47,141 nucleotides of DNA, from NCBI GenBank assembly GCA_009377575.1, contig WHTU01000022.1, positions 1-47,141 of the forward strand, read 5' to 3'. The notes beneath the pieces were generated by a model. That model worked only from the letters and a program-made list of their open reading frames with translations, had not been told where the DNA came from and made no database searches. Of the stretch, positions 17,069 to 24,625 are shown piece after piece; within the stretch, counting starts at the first letter, position 1, and the number at the start of each line of letters is the position of its first letter. Position numbers and translations under genes: made by a program. The stretch is from Nitrososphaeraceae archaeon (GTDB lineage: Archaea; Thermoproteota; Nitrososphaeria; Nitrososphaerales; Nitrososphaeraceae).

Positions 17069-17215
17069 GGGCTGCCAACGGCCCACAAATGGTTAAGATA
17101 GTAAAACTTTTACAGCTAATTACTTGTATTATGTACTTAAGAGATTGTCTCTTTCTCCTGTAGAGGAAGTGTCTGTTTGTAATAATGGAACAAACTCGTT
17201 AACTGCTGGAGAGGT
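17069..17215 (-). repeat. 148-bp structured repeat, copy 2 (inverse of 7921)
   Basis: On the minus strand it reads ACCTCTCCAGCAGTTAA..., ...TAATACAAGTA..., and ends in TGGGC-loop-GCCCA. Compared with copy 1 at 7921-8068 the middle hairpin is rebuilt with other bases (CCT-CTAC-AGG) and the terminal loop differs, while the GGGC/GCCC stem is kept. Substitutions that preserve pairing favour a functional RNA structure. Confidence 0.65.
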
Positions 17216-17366
17216 TGTCTAATCAGCCTCCTCCTAGCCATTCCTGCCTGTTAGCGTTACCAGAACCTGCTGAAACTGGCGCCTACCTTTTGGTTTTACG
17301 GTATAGGTTTGTATTATATGGTATTATAGACTATAAATTACTTTTCCATTAATTATGAAAGAAAGA

Positions 17367-17413
17367 TAGGACGACCCAAAATGAATCGACTCAGAATACA
17401 TGGGTCGCCTACC
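17367..17413 (+). ncRNA. Bulged GGTAGG hairpin A
   Basis: TAGG-A-CGACCCA at 17367-17378 pairs with TGGGTCGCCTA at 17401-17411; only one A is bulged. The stem is 11 bp with a 22-base loop. The same stem with the same bulged A occurs in hairpin B, 170 bases downstream. A TATA-like CTATAAATTA ends about 30 bases upstream, so a short transcript starting at the stem is plausible. Confidence 0.5.
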
Positions 17414-17539
17414 TATGCAGTCCAGCTAATGTCTACAACAATAGCAATGGTTTGGACCGCAGTTGCATCATTACAAATATAATATAAAAAAGTTGAGGGA
17501 GTAGGCATATTTGTTATACCGAAACATATTAGGGAAAAA

Positions 17540-17591
17540 GGTAGGACGACCTATCATGGATGATAGGCGTAGAATTTATGGGTCGCCTACC
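17540..17591 (+). ncRNA. Bulged GGTAGG hairpin B with inner stem
   Basis: GGTAGG-A-CGACC at 17540 pairs with GGTCGCCTACC ending at 17591, an 11-bp stem with one bulged A. Inside, CCTATCA-TGGA-TGATAGG (17550-17567) forms a perfect 7-bp hairpin. It shares the outer stem with A, but the loops differ completely. Confidence 0.5.
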
Positions 17592-18006
17592 TTAATGCTT
17601 CACGCAGATGCTTGCTTCTGTCTATAGTAGCAGTACGTCTGTGTATTGCGACTACATTTTCCACAAACTATAAAAAAAGAGAAGCAGGACTGAAAGTAAT
17701 GCTTTACAATAAATTTATGAGCTTATAGACTGAAAAGATCTAGTAAAACTACCACAGTACGATTTCTTTTGAATGAATTAAGCTACAGTCTACCCATAAC
17801 CATAAAGCAACATGACCCCTTCCTTCTTTCCCAAATGGTTTGATTGCTTTATATGTATTTCTGAAATTTAGGCCTAGAAAAAAAAATCAAATATGCTTAT
17901 GGAATATGAGATAATGTCTGCAACCATAGCTTTATCGCAAAGTTAACAGGGTCATAATGACATTTAGAATTCTTATATATTTGATACCACCATATTTACT
18001 AGGTTT

Positions 18007-18519
18007 ATGCATGGCAACACGGAGCTAAACATTATTGCAGCTGGATCGGTACTAGGGCTATTAGGCATACTTGTGTCTCTATCAATGCAGTCATCATTGA
18101 GCCCAATACAGAATATATCTGCTCAGATTACACCAGCAGATCCGTTTAAAGCTATGGATACGACAGTACCATCTGAGACGGAAATCTTGAGTGAGGATAA
18201 TCAGTCGACGTCTAGTACTCCTGTTGGAACCCTACAAAATGCTACTGTTGCCAATTCTTCAAATATTATTCAATCTGCAGTTCTTCCACCGCAGCTGCCA
18301 ATTATTCCAGTATCATCAACTAGCAATACTGATGACGATGATGATGATGAAGATGAAGATGATAGAACTAATTCTAATGGTAACGACGACAATGGTGACG
18401 ATGATGAAGATGATAGAACTAATTCTAATGGTAACGACGACAATGGTGACGATGATTCGGGTAGGCGATCTATATCTATACGAAGCGGCGGCGGCGGAGT
18501 TTCCGTATCAGTAGGTTAG
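18007..18519 (+). CDS. Secreted or membrane-anchored Asp-rich repeat protein
   Basis: A 170-residue protein with one N-terminal hydrophobic helix (about 8-30), a Ser/Thr/Pro-rich stalk and an acidic repeat region: poly-Asp/Glu, then two identical 17-residue units (EDDRTNSNGNDDNGDDD). It ends with RRSISIRSGGGGVSVSVG. Composition suggests an exposed, calcium-binding or surface-coat protein. A TATA-like stretch lies at about 17975-17985. No enzymatic domain. Confidence 0.65.
   Translation: MHGNTELNIIAAGSVLGLLGILVSLSMQSSLSPIQNISAQITPADPFKAMDTTVPSETEILSEDNQSTSSTPVGTLQNATVANSSNIIQSAVLPPQLPIIPVSSTSNTDDDDDDEDEDDRTNSNGNDDNGDDDEDDRTNSNGNDDNGDDDSGRRSISIRSGGGGVSVSVG
18355..18456. repeat. Perfect 51-bp tandem duplication
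   Basis: Units 18355-18405 and 18406-18456 are identical base for base and encode the acidic 17-residue repeat. Perfect identity implies a recent duplication. Confidence 0.9.
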
Positions 18520-18807
18520 ATACAAAATTCCAATTATTTTAAATATTTTCAATATTTGTGTGACTCCATCAAGTTACACCCTCCGGTAATATTGGTCCCA
18601 CAAAAGACATGAAAGTGACGTTTATAATGTACACAAATAACATACGTAAAAAGGCATCCAATTATATTCATGTCTTAAATTGTATTCATCGTGTCTGCTA
18701 GGATAGTAATCATCAGAATTTGAGACGATTGGTGGGTTGGGTGGGAAGTAGCAGTAGGGCTCACCAGAGTCAGCAATAATAATAAACAGAACAGCGACTA
18801 GGCCACT

Positions 18808-18921
18808 TCACAACGCCAGCAGCAGTTTATCCCTTTCCAATTCAGGCTCTTCTAGTAATGTTATATTTTTCCAGGCGTGTATGGGTTCCCCCTCTTTACG
18901 GATTCCCTTAACGAGACTCAT
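18808..18921 (-). pseudogene. Third, truncated copy of the small zinc-finger protein
   Basis: A 37-codon frame, MSLVKGIRKEGEPIHAWKNI, then TLLEEPELERDKLLLAL. The second half lines up with HGWENITLVEEATKLASKLL of the proteins at 6012 and 12151. The CxxC N-terminus is gone; upstream the sequence changes into the methyltransferase fragment on the other strand. It is a decayed third member of the family. Confidence 0.55.
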
Positions 18922-18923
18922 AA

Positions 18924-19286
18924 GAAGAAGCAGTCGTAGCAGATGTTGGATGTGGTCATGGTGTTTCGACTATTATCATGGCGAAAGCATACATTAAGTC
19001 CAAGTTTGTTGGATTTGATAACCATCCTGCTTCTATAGAAAAAGCCAGACAACTAGCAAAAGAAGAAGGTTTAAGTGAAGAGCAAATAAAATTTGAAGTT
19101 TCTTCAGCTACTGACTATTCCTCATACTCTAAAGCTAACTCGCAGTATGATCTTATCGCATTCTTTGATTGTCTTCATGATATGGGAGATCCCAAGGGTG
19201 CCGCTTCTCATGCATTACAATCTCTAAAACCAGATGGGACAATAATGATCGTAGAACCCTTTGCAAGCGACTCTCTCCACTTCTAA
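18924..19286 (+). pseudogene. SAM-dependent methyltransferase fragment
   Basis: An open frame with motif I VVADVGCGHGVSTIIMAKA, then FVGFDNHPASIEKARQLA, the motif IV region LIAFFDCLHDMGDPKGAASH, and DGTIMIVEPFAS. It starts inside the domain (no N-terminal helices) and stops abruptly after EPFASDS, where the family continues for well over 50 residues. It is truncated at both ends, on the left by the zinc-finger remnant and on the right by a DUF202 fragment. Not functional. Confidence 0.7.
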
Positions 19287-19452
19287 CAATCAATCCGAAT
19301 TGTTCTAGGAAGAATCCGAGTCTAGCCACTATAAATCCAAGTCCAATGAGTGCAATATAAATTCTCAACCATGATAAGAACGTTCGTTCATTAGCTAAAT
19401 GCTGTTGAGATCGCTGCTGTTCATTAGTTTTTTCTCTATTCTCCTTTGCCAT
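19153..19452 (-). pseudogene. DUF202 (YidH-like) membrane protein, truncated
   Basis: From the ATG at 19452: basic N-terminus, QQHLANERTFLSWLRIYIAL, IGLGFIVARLGFFLEQFG, i.e. the conserved LA.ERTFL.W.R and first membrane helix of DUF202. After about residue 60 the frame runs antisense through the methyltransferase fragment and has no second helix. The genuine part ends near 19270, the joint with that fragment. A rearrangement cut both genes here. The N-terminal 60 codons could still be expressed. Confidence 0.6.
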
Positions 19453-19813
19453 GAATACTTAAATGTCTACTATACGATCCAGAAGGTAAACATTGCTGAC
19501 GAGCAACTTTTAATGAGTCACCGCTAGTGGATTAGGTACGGTACTCGGATGCTGCTCGAGGATATTCACAGCTATATCTTTCTGCACTAATAAATAATAG
19601 GGATAGCATTAGGGACGGCAGTAATTACATTTGAAAGCAATACTTTCAGCTGAACTGCAAAGATAGCATTCTACCATACTATTTCTACCTTTTTCAGACC
19701 AGCCATTTATAGCCGCCGCCAAATTCGACTCGATAAAATCGCGTTGACTTTTTACCTAAGCTTTTTCCTGATCAGCTTTACGATTCGAATAAATCTGATT
19801 TCGTTAAAATCAA
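19453..19813. other. Intergenic region with a possible AN1-zinc-finger scrap
   Basis: About 360 bases. On the minus strand at about 19612-19680 a short frame reads MVECYLCSSAESIAFKCNYC and then stops, resembling the start of an AN1-type zinc finger. It is too short to call. The rest is plain AT-rich spacer. Confidence 0.3.
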
Positions 19814-20113
19814 ATGAGAAATATGGTAAATGTAACGATGGCTGGATGTGGCAATGTAACTGGTGCTATGATTAATGAATGCGATGCATGTATCCCAGAT
19901 AATATAACGATCATCCCAAACTATCATATCAGTGATAGCTTAACCGATCAAGTATCACGATGTAATTACTGTGGGAGAGAATGGAATGAGTTCTGGGTTA
20001 GCTATTCGCATGTAACTTTATCGTTGATAAATCAGAGACAGAGACAACTCAAAAGAGGTAGAATATATGTGGCTACAGATGACAAGGATAGCCTATTAAT
20101 AGGACAACATTAA
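19814..20113 (+). CDS. Small CxxC protein, paralogue B
   Basis: A 99-residue protein related to 6489-6743: CDACIPDNITIIPNYHISDS and SRCNYCGREWNEFWVSY are the matching blocks. CDAC and CNYC form two CxxC knuckles, so a single zinc site with four Cys is likely. Paralogue A has CIC in place of the first knuckle. The C-terminus here is longer and basic. I would expect a small nucleic-acid-binding or regulatory protein, but no function can be shown. The start could also be the Met at residue 4 or 9. Confidence 0.62.
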   Translation: MRNMVNVTMAGCGNVTGAMINECDACIPDNITIIPNYHISDSLTDQVSRCNYCGREWNEFWVSYSHVTLSLINQRQRQLKRGRIYVATDDKDSLLIGQH

Positions 20114-20127
20114 CCTATTTTGTTGAA

Positions 20128-20235
20128 TTGGAATTGTTAAACGTTATCAAAAATTTAGCCAATGAAAAACATTTAGCCGTATCAGAAATAGTTAGTGATT
20201 GCTTTACTAAATATCTAAATCAGGAGCCAGACTAA
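20128..20235 (+). other. Short helical frame, RHH-like remnant
   Basis: A TTG-initiated frame of 35 codons: ELLNVIKNLANEKHLAVSEI, then VSDCFTKYLNQEPD. It looks like the two helices of a ribbon-helix-helix or antitoxin-like protein and directly follows paralogue B. It could be real and very small or a leftover C-terminus. Confidence 0.35.
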
Positions 20236-20356
20236 CCTAATCTATATTGGCCAATTTTTTTGATCTTCGAGGAGGGCACTAAGTCGGCATTAAGACCCTT
20301 AAATTGGTTCTCCTTTAAGGGCTGAAAGATTCAAGCTTGTGTTCATATCGAATCTA

Positions 20357-20479
20357 TTATGCCAATAAATTAAGTATCTGGTCTGGTTTAACTATCGCCC
20401 CTGGCTGAATAGTGAGTGTCGAGAATTCTGCGGCAACCTTTATTTTCAGATCAGCAGTTGCATTTCCAAATGATGTACT
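20357..20479 (-). other. C-terminal coding remnant
   Basis: A minus-strand open frame without a start reads STSFGNATADLKIKVAAEFS, then TLTIQPGAIVKPDQILNLLA, and stops with TAA-TAG. Codon usage looks real, but upstream it hits stops at once. Probably the decayed end of an exported protein; family not recognised. The remaining bases to 20802 hold only the promoter of the next gene (TATA-like TGTATATATTG near 20767). Confidence 0.35.
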
Positions 20480-20802
20480 CTGTCAATTACATATCCTATT
20501 AATCAGCGCCAGTCGTCTATAATATATAAATGATTTTCATAGCATAAGAGCTATTGGGATAACTACCAGAACTATGCAGAGTGTCGTCATACCTGTAATA
20601 GCTATTGCAAAATTGGATGCTAAATCAGGCATGTGTAAATTGTGCAATTTTAGTTTTAAAGTTTTTACGTAAAAAGCATAGTGAATCAAATTGGTGAAAA
20701 ATAATGAGCAAATTATATTAGATGCGTGGATATAAAATTATGAGCGTGCATAGCAAACCTATCATTGTATATATTGACCACAGTTTTTTTATTAAATCAT
20801 AA

Positions 20803-22173
20803 TTGAAATGCAATATCAATAATATTCATATTTTAAGTACCTGGAAAGTGTTATCTTCTTTTTTAATATTTGGCGGTACATTTTATGCATTTACATTCTT
20901 AATATCCGTATCCGCACTGGAACCAGTATCTTATATGGAAAATGCATTTGGACAACAACAGGAAGAAAAGTCCTCCAATTCTTGTATAACATATGATTCT
21001 GAAGAGAAGATAATTACAATCACTTGCAACTCGGCAAATCTAACAGATATTGATATACACCTAAAAGATCCAAATATATTGCACAAGGAGATTGCTGTTG
21101 ATGATGATGACTACGATGATGATGCTGTTGGTCACGTATGGGTATTGAATGCAGGTATTGTTGTGGCTCAGGACGCTTTACTTTATATTAATTCTACAGA
21201 TACTTCATGGCTAAAGATAACTCCAGAGGAGACAACTACTATTGCAAACGGGATACAAGTCCATGGCAGCCTAAAGATTGATTCTGTAAAAATATCTTCT
21301 TGGGATCAAGAAAAAAATGATTATGTAGAGTTTGAAGTTCTGCATAAGCCTAGAGAAGAAGGTGCAAAAACAGATTATGATACTGTATCGAGACCCTATA
21401 TAAGAATAGAAAGCGATGCAACAGGAATTACTGATATTACAAACTCAGAGCTTGCTTATCTGGGATATGAAGAGGAAGACGACAATCATGGTAGGTCTGG
21501 TCTGCTCTACTATGGCGGTGATGGAAGTATGGTGAAAGGTAATCATATACATCATCTTAGAATGGGCTTTTATTCAAGTGGAGTAGGCAATGTAGTACTT
21601 GAAGACAATCATGTGCATCATAATTATATGTATGGTTTTGACCCTCATACAGGAACACATGATATGATAATCCGAAACAATACAGTTCATGACAACGGTG
21701 CGATGGGGATTATTTGTTCTTTGGATTGCTACAACATACTAATTGAAGATAACGAAGTATACAATAGCTTTGGTTCGGGAATAATGTTTAGCAGAAATAT
21801 GTATGATTCAGTTGCAAGAAATAATTATGTTCATAATGAAGATCAATGTATATTTGTATCAGCGTCCCATAACAATCAAATATACAACAATACAGTTTCT
21901 AATTGTGGAAATGGAATATATCTAAGATCAGAGTCTTCCAACAATAATATATATGATAATACTATCAAAAATACCGAAAAAGGGCTTCTTATCAATACAG
22001 ATGCGTCAGGTAATAATTTCAAAACAAATACAATAATCAATGCTACAGAACTTGGAATAAGTGAGAATGAAGATGCTGGTAGTGATAATACTTTTGCAGA
22101 TAACACATTAGTCGATGCAAAACTTTCTGATGCAGAAGAAGAGGGAGAAGAAGAGGATACAGAAGGAGACTAA
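20803..22173 (+). CDS. Secreted right-handed beta-helix protein, C5-epimerase/NosD-like
   Basis: A 456-residue protein with an N-terminal signal/anchor (about 15-37), an Asp-rich region, a beta-rich domain and a parallel beta-helix from about residue 190 to 440, rich in NNT, DN and NxIYxN turns. GFDPHTGTHDMIIRNNTVHD resembles the DPHD catalytic motif of AlgG/AlgE-type mannuronan C5-epimerases, and CSLDCYNILIEDN is shared with the partial paralogue at 1-723. The acidic tail (EEEGEEEDTEGD) may bind cations. Likely acts outside the cell on a polysaccharide. Fold certain, reaction inferred. Confidence 0.83.
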   Translation: MKCNINNIHILSTWKVLSSFLIFGGTFYAFTFLISVSALEPVSYMENAFGQQQEEKSSNSCITYDSEEKIITITCNSANLTDIDIHLKDPNILHKEIAVDDDDYDDDAVGHVWVLNAGIVVAQDALLYINSTDTSWLKITPEETTTIANGIQVHGSLKIDSVKISSWDQEKNDYVEFEVLHKPREEGAKTDYDTVSRPYIRIESDATGITDITNSELAYLGYEEEDDNHGRSGLLYYGGDGSMVKGNHIHHLRMGFYSSGVGNVVLEDNHVHHNYMYGFDPHTGTHDMIIRNNTVHDNGAMGIICSLDCYNILIEDNEVYNSFGSGIMFSRNMYDSVARNNYVHNEDQCIFVSASHNNQIYNNTVSNCGNGIYLRSESSNNNIYDNTIKNTEKGLLINTDASGNNFKTNTIINATELGISENEDAGSDNTFADNTLVDAKLSDAEEEGEEEDTEGD

Positions 22174-22295
22174 TACTAAGACGAAAAGAAGCAATAATTA
22201 CTGAATGTCGTACTGACAATAAGGCCCTGTTATAGTACTTACCGTCATTTCTTCTGGAACAATGTTTATATCTGTGCTCCTCGTATATTTGTCTC

Positions 22296-22499
22296 ATGAC
22301 CAGTTTTTGGGGTGTGTTCGGAGCGGGACTCGTAGGTGCAGCAGTTGCTATTTTGGCGTACGGGATTTGGAGCAATGCTTCTGAACCTCAAAGGCGCGCC
22401 TTCTTAAATTCTACAAGTAAACTCAGACTTTGTACAATCGAACAAATGAATTTTCAAAAAGGAACGGGTATTCAGTCATTTCTACCCAGACATAGTTAA
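22296..22499 (+). CDS. Small membrane protein, hypothetical
   Basis: A 67-residue ORF with one membrane helix at the start (MTSFWGVFGAGLVGAAVAIL) followed by AYGIWSNASEPQRRAF and a less convincing tail. TATA-like TGTTTATATCTG lies about 25-35 bases upstream, which fits a leaderless transcript. The first 40 residues look more coding than the rest, so a frameshift near 22420 is possible. Confidence 0.42.
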   Translation: MTSFWGVFGAGLVGAAVAILAYGIWSNASEPQRRAFLNSTSKLRLCTIEQMNFQKGTGIQSFLPRHS

Positions 22500-22719
22500 A
22501 CAGGATAAATCAAAATGTCTGTATGAATGTAAGAATGTCAGGGGATTCCCAGGATATGGTTACGACTATTGTGTAGAAGTTTTTTACATACGGTCAGATA
22601 GCGAGAAAGACTTACATCACAGGCAGGTATTAAATCTTTTTTTGATGTCTATTCCTAAAAAGGGGATTGAGGAGTGGTCTTATCATAGAGACCGGAATAG
22701 ATTCACTGGAGAGATATGA
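22459..22719 (+). other. Open frame without a start, coding-like
   Basis: A frame with plausible protein composition: CLYECKNVRGFPGYGYDYC, VEVFYIRSDSEKDLHHRQVL, MSIPKKGIEEWSYHRD. It ends in an ATGA overlap with the next ORF at 22716. No initiation codon is visible, so it may be a 5'-truncated gene. No family recognised. Confidence 0.35.
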
Positions 22720-23003
22720 AGTTAATAAACTGGATGGTGTCACTCGAGACAAAAGGTAAACAACATGAAAGAGATGACATGACAAAGTTTTTTGCGCTAT
22801 ATCAAAAATTACATGATATTTCCGAGCCAACAAATTTGAGGGAAGAAATAAACCTAGTATGCTATCTAAATCTCATGGATAGGGATCCAAATTATGTAAA
22901 TATATATCGATTAGATATGTATCTGAAAGAATCAGAAACGCATACAACTAAACGGGCCTCAAATCCAGCCAAGCTACTTATTGAGCCACATATAGTGTAT
23001 TGA
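22716..23003 (+). CDS. Hypothetical protein
   Basis: A 95-residue ORF, coupled by ATGA to the preceding open frame. The core FFALYQKLHDISEPTNLREE and YLNLMDRDPNYVNIYRLDMY looks helical and coding. The Met at 22779 may be the true start. The last 26 bases overlap the 3' end of a broken gene on the other strand, so the C-terminus may be accidental. Function unknown. Confidence 0.4.
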   Translation: MKLINWMVSLETKGKQHERDDMTKFFALYQKLHDISEPTNLREEINLVCYLNLMDRDPNYVNIYRLDMYLKESETHTTKRASNPAKLLIEPHIVY

Positions 23004-23349
23004 GATTATTGAGTCTGCCTAATATTATAGACCAATCTATGTCTGTAAGTCCATAAGGCGAACCTGCAGGAGTTGGTTTCTTAAGTATTCTTTTACCACC
23101 GACTTTTGTTTGTTGTTCGGTATGACTAACTGCTTGGAGATCCCTCAATTGCAGTTCGAATTCATATCGTCATCTCGGTGTTAATAAAACACTGTAGAAT
23201 GCATATGGGTGAGTCCCCACTGCTCGCTTCGCTTTGACAAAACCAGATTCTTCTAGAATGGAAATTGCATCATTGATTTCACCCGGAGTCAGATCTATTA
23301 AAATCGCCTGCAACACATCTAATTTTGACACCTTTCTTTTTAAGACCAT
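22978..23349 (-). pseudogene. Winged-helix small protein with in-frame stop
   Basis: A single frame of 124 codons from the ATG at 23349 to TAA, interrupted once by TGA at codon 60 (23170-23172). Before it: VLQAILIDLTPGEINDAISI, EESGFVKAKR and YSVLLTPR, a winged-helix wing. After it: RYEFELQLRDLQAVSHTEQQ and PTPAGSPYGLTDIDWS. Many thaumarchaea have a protein of this plan: winged helix, then a P-GSP-G-TD-DW motif, then a C-terminal domain. Here that domain is cut short. The point stop and the truncation mark it as a pseudogene. Confidence 0.6.
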
Positions 23350-23538
23350 AATATGTATTTTTTATCTTCTCAGTTGAAAGAATTACAGACGGCCCGTTAC
23401 AGTCAGTGCAAACATCAAAGCTATATTTCACCAATGCTAAACTCTGTATTATAAAATTAATAATATTCTCTACGCCATATAGTATGTCTGTTCTTTCCCC
23501 ACTTGTGTTGACAGGGTCTCTACCATACTCCCCGGAAC

Positions 23539-23570
23539 GAAAAGAATATTTTAATGGTAATATTCTTTTC
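23539..23570. repeat. Perfect 12-bp inverted repeat
   Basis: GAAAAGAATATT, eight bases TTAATGGT, AATATTCTTTTC. It could be a hairpin terminator, a protein-binding dyad or an insertion-sequence end; no gene ends right beside it. Confidence 0.6.
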
Positions 23571-23866
23571 TATGACTTCAAGGTTATCGATTTAATGTGG
23601 CCAATTGATTTAGGTATCATGTTGTTTATTTTGAATCTCTTGTAAGTTGCTTATCATATTTTCTATATTCGCCTGTGCCTGTGGAACTGTAGGATCTAAG
23701 CCCGTCTCACTCTATCGACTTTCTAATTGAGTCTACATCCTTAGAGGAAAATTGATCTGGACATTATGCGAGCACGATAGAAGAGACCAGAGAAAGTAAA
23801 TTTTACTTATCCTTAGGCTTTTTCTATTTTATTAATTATTATACATTCCATAAAGAAGTGGAATAC

Positions 23867-23891
23867 GACATTATTTGAGCACGATAATGTC
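23867..23891. promoter_or_regulatory. GACATTAT dyad, third copy
   Basis: GACATTAT, then TTGAGCACG, then ATAATGTC: same arms and same spacer as the dyad in repeat copy 1. It lies 21 bases from the stop codon of the ASCH gene. A fainter version is at 23759-23780. Confidence 0.55.
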
Positions 23892-23911
23892 ACCCTTTGC
23901 GACATTAAAGA

Positions 23912-24295
23912 CTACTTGGTAAAAAAGAAAAAGCGTTTACCTGGGATACCGTAAACTGGTTCTACTTTTACTACATTGTCCAATATGAATCCATAATCAT
24001 ACTTCCCAAAGAACTTACAATGGTGTCTTGGATAGTCTACTGCAAAATCTTTTGAATTGGTATACTCCTTTACCTCTACAACTTGCACCTTTCCGATTAC
24101 CGTCCTTGGGGGGCTGGAGATAATATTATATTCTTTACACATTTTTAGGTCTGCTATGGTGGGTACGTGAATGTAGAAATCTTTTATCCATTCTGGGGGT
24201 TTCCAGCTCCTTAACTCTATATCCTTCTTTCCTTCTATTATTAGTGTTGCGTAAGGTTCCCGTATAGAAAGAGCTGGGATTTTGCTGTCAAGCAT
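23912..24295 (-). CDS. ASCH-domain protein
   Basis: A 127-residue single ASCH domain. ALSIREPYATLIIEGKKDIE followed by LRSWKPP is the family signature (S-R-P-A-LI--G-K--E-R-W). VIGKVQVVEVKEY and YDYGFILDNVVKVEPVYGIP supply the rest of the beta-barrel. ASCH domains bind RNA or modified nucleosides and some act as nucleoside amidohydrolases; many travel with mobile elements. It lies between the dyad at 23867 and copy 2 of the 260-bp repeat, at the left edge of the integrated element, and may be element cargo. Confidence 0.82.
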   Translation of the reverse strand: MLDSKIPALSIREPYATLIIEGKKDIELRSWKPPEWIKDFYIHVPTIADLKMCKEYNIISSPPRTVIGKVQVVEVKEYTNSKDFAVDYPRHHCKFFGKYDYGFILDNVVKVEPVYGIPGKRFFFFTK

Positions 24296-24363
24296 TCTAA
24301 ATCCTATTTTTAGTAAGAGAATAGTGACTACATAAAGCTATGGTGTGTGAGTCCTGGTATTAT

Positions 24364-24625
24364 CTACCATTGCTTTGATTCGGTAGAAGTTTGGATTTTA
24401 CGGTTTTTTCAAAAAAAAAGTTCTAGAATTTGTATCCTAACTAATATCATGAGAAGGCGATATTAACAACTGAAACATTACAATACGTTCGTGATTACTC
24501 TAAGCCATAAGAAAAAATGTAAAGGGACATTATTTAAGCGTGATAATGTCCTCATTCGGGACATTATATGGCATCATTGACATCATTGATCTTGGGTAAA
24601 AGCTGTTCCCACCGGTGTTATTGAT
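24364..24625. repeat. 260-bp direct repeat, copy 2
   Basis: Matches 16270-16526 along its length, from CTACCATTGCTTTGATTCGG to CGGTGTTATTGAT. The dyad at 24525-24551 keeps GGACATTAT/ATAATGTCC, but the spacer has changed to TTAAGCGTG. Its right end lies 258 bases from the stop codon of the primase-helicase gene. Confidence 0.8.

Larger units (their letters stand above)
17036..18006. other. Non-coding region holding repeats and hairpins
   Basis: Almost 1 kb without a gene. It contains the inverse copy of the 148-bp repeat (17069-17215), hairpin A (17367-17413) and hairpin B (17540-17591), each preceded by an AT-rich TATA-like stretch (CTATAAATTA near 17332, ATATAATATAAAAAAG near 17477). The rest to 18006 shows nothing. 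Confidence 0.5.
23350..23911. other. Non-coding region with hairpin and dyads
   Basis: About 560 bases without a credible gene. It holds a perfect 12-bp hairpin at 23539-23570, a degenerate GGACATTAT-type site at 23759-23780 and a full GACATTAT/ATAATGTC dyad at 23867-23891. Confidence 0.45.

Noticed and set aside
23406-23645. 79-residue ORF over the 12-bp hairpin
   Set aside because: Hydrophobic chance-like translation that crosses a perfect inverted repeat; no start context or family.
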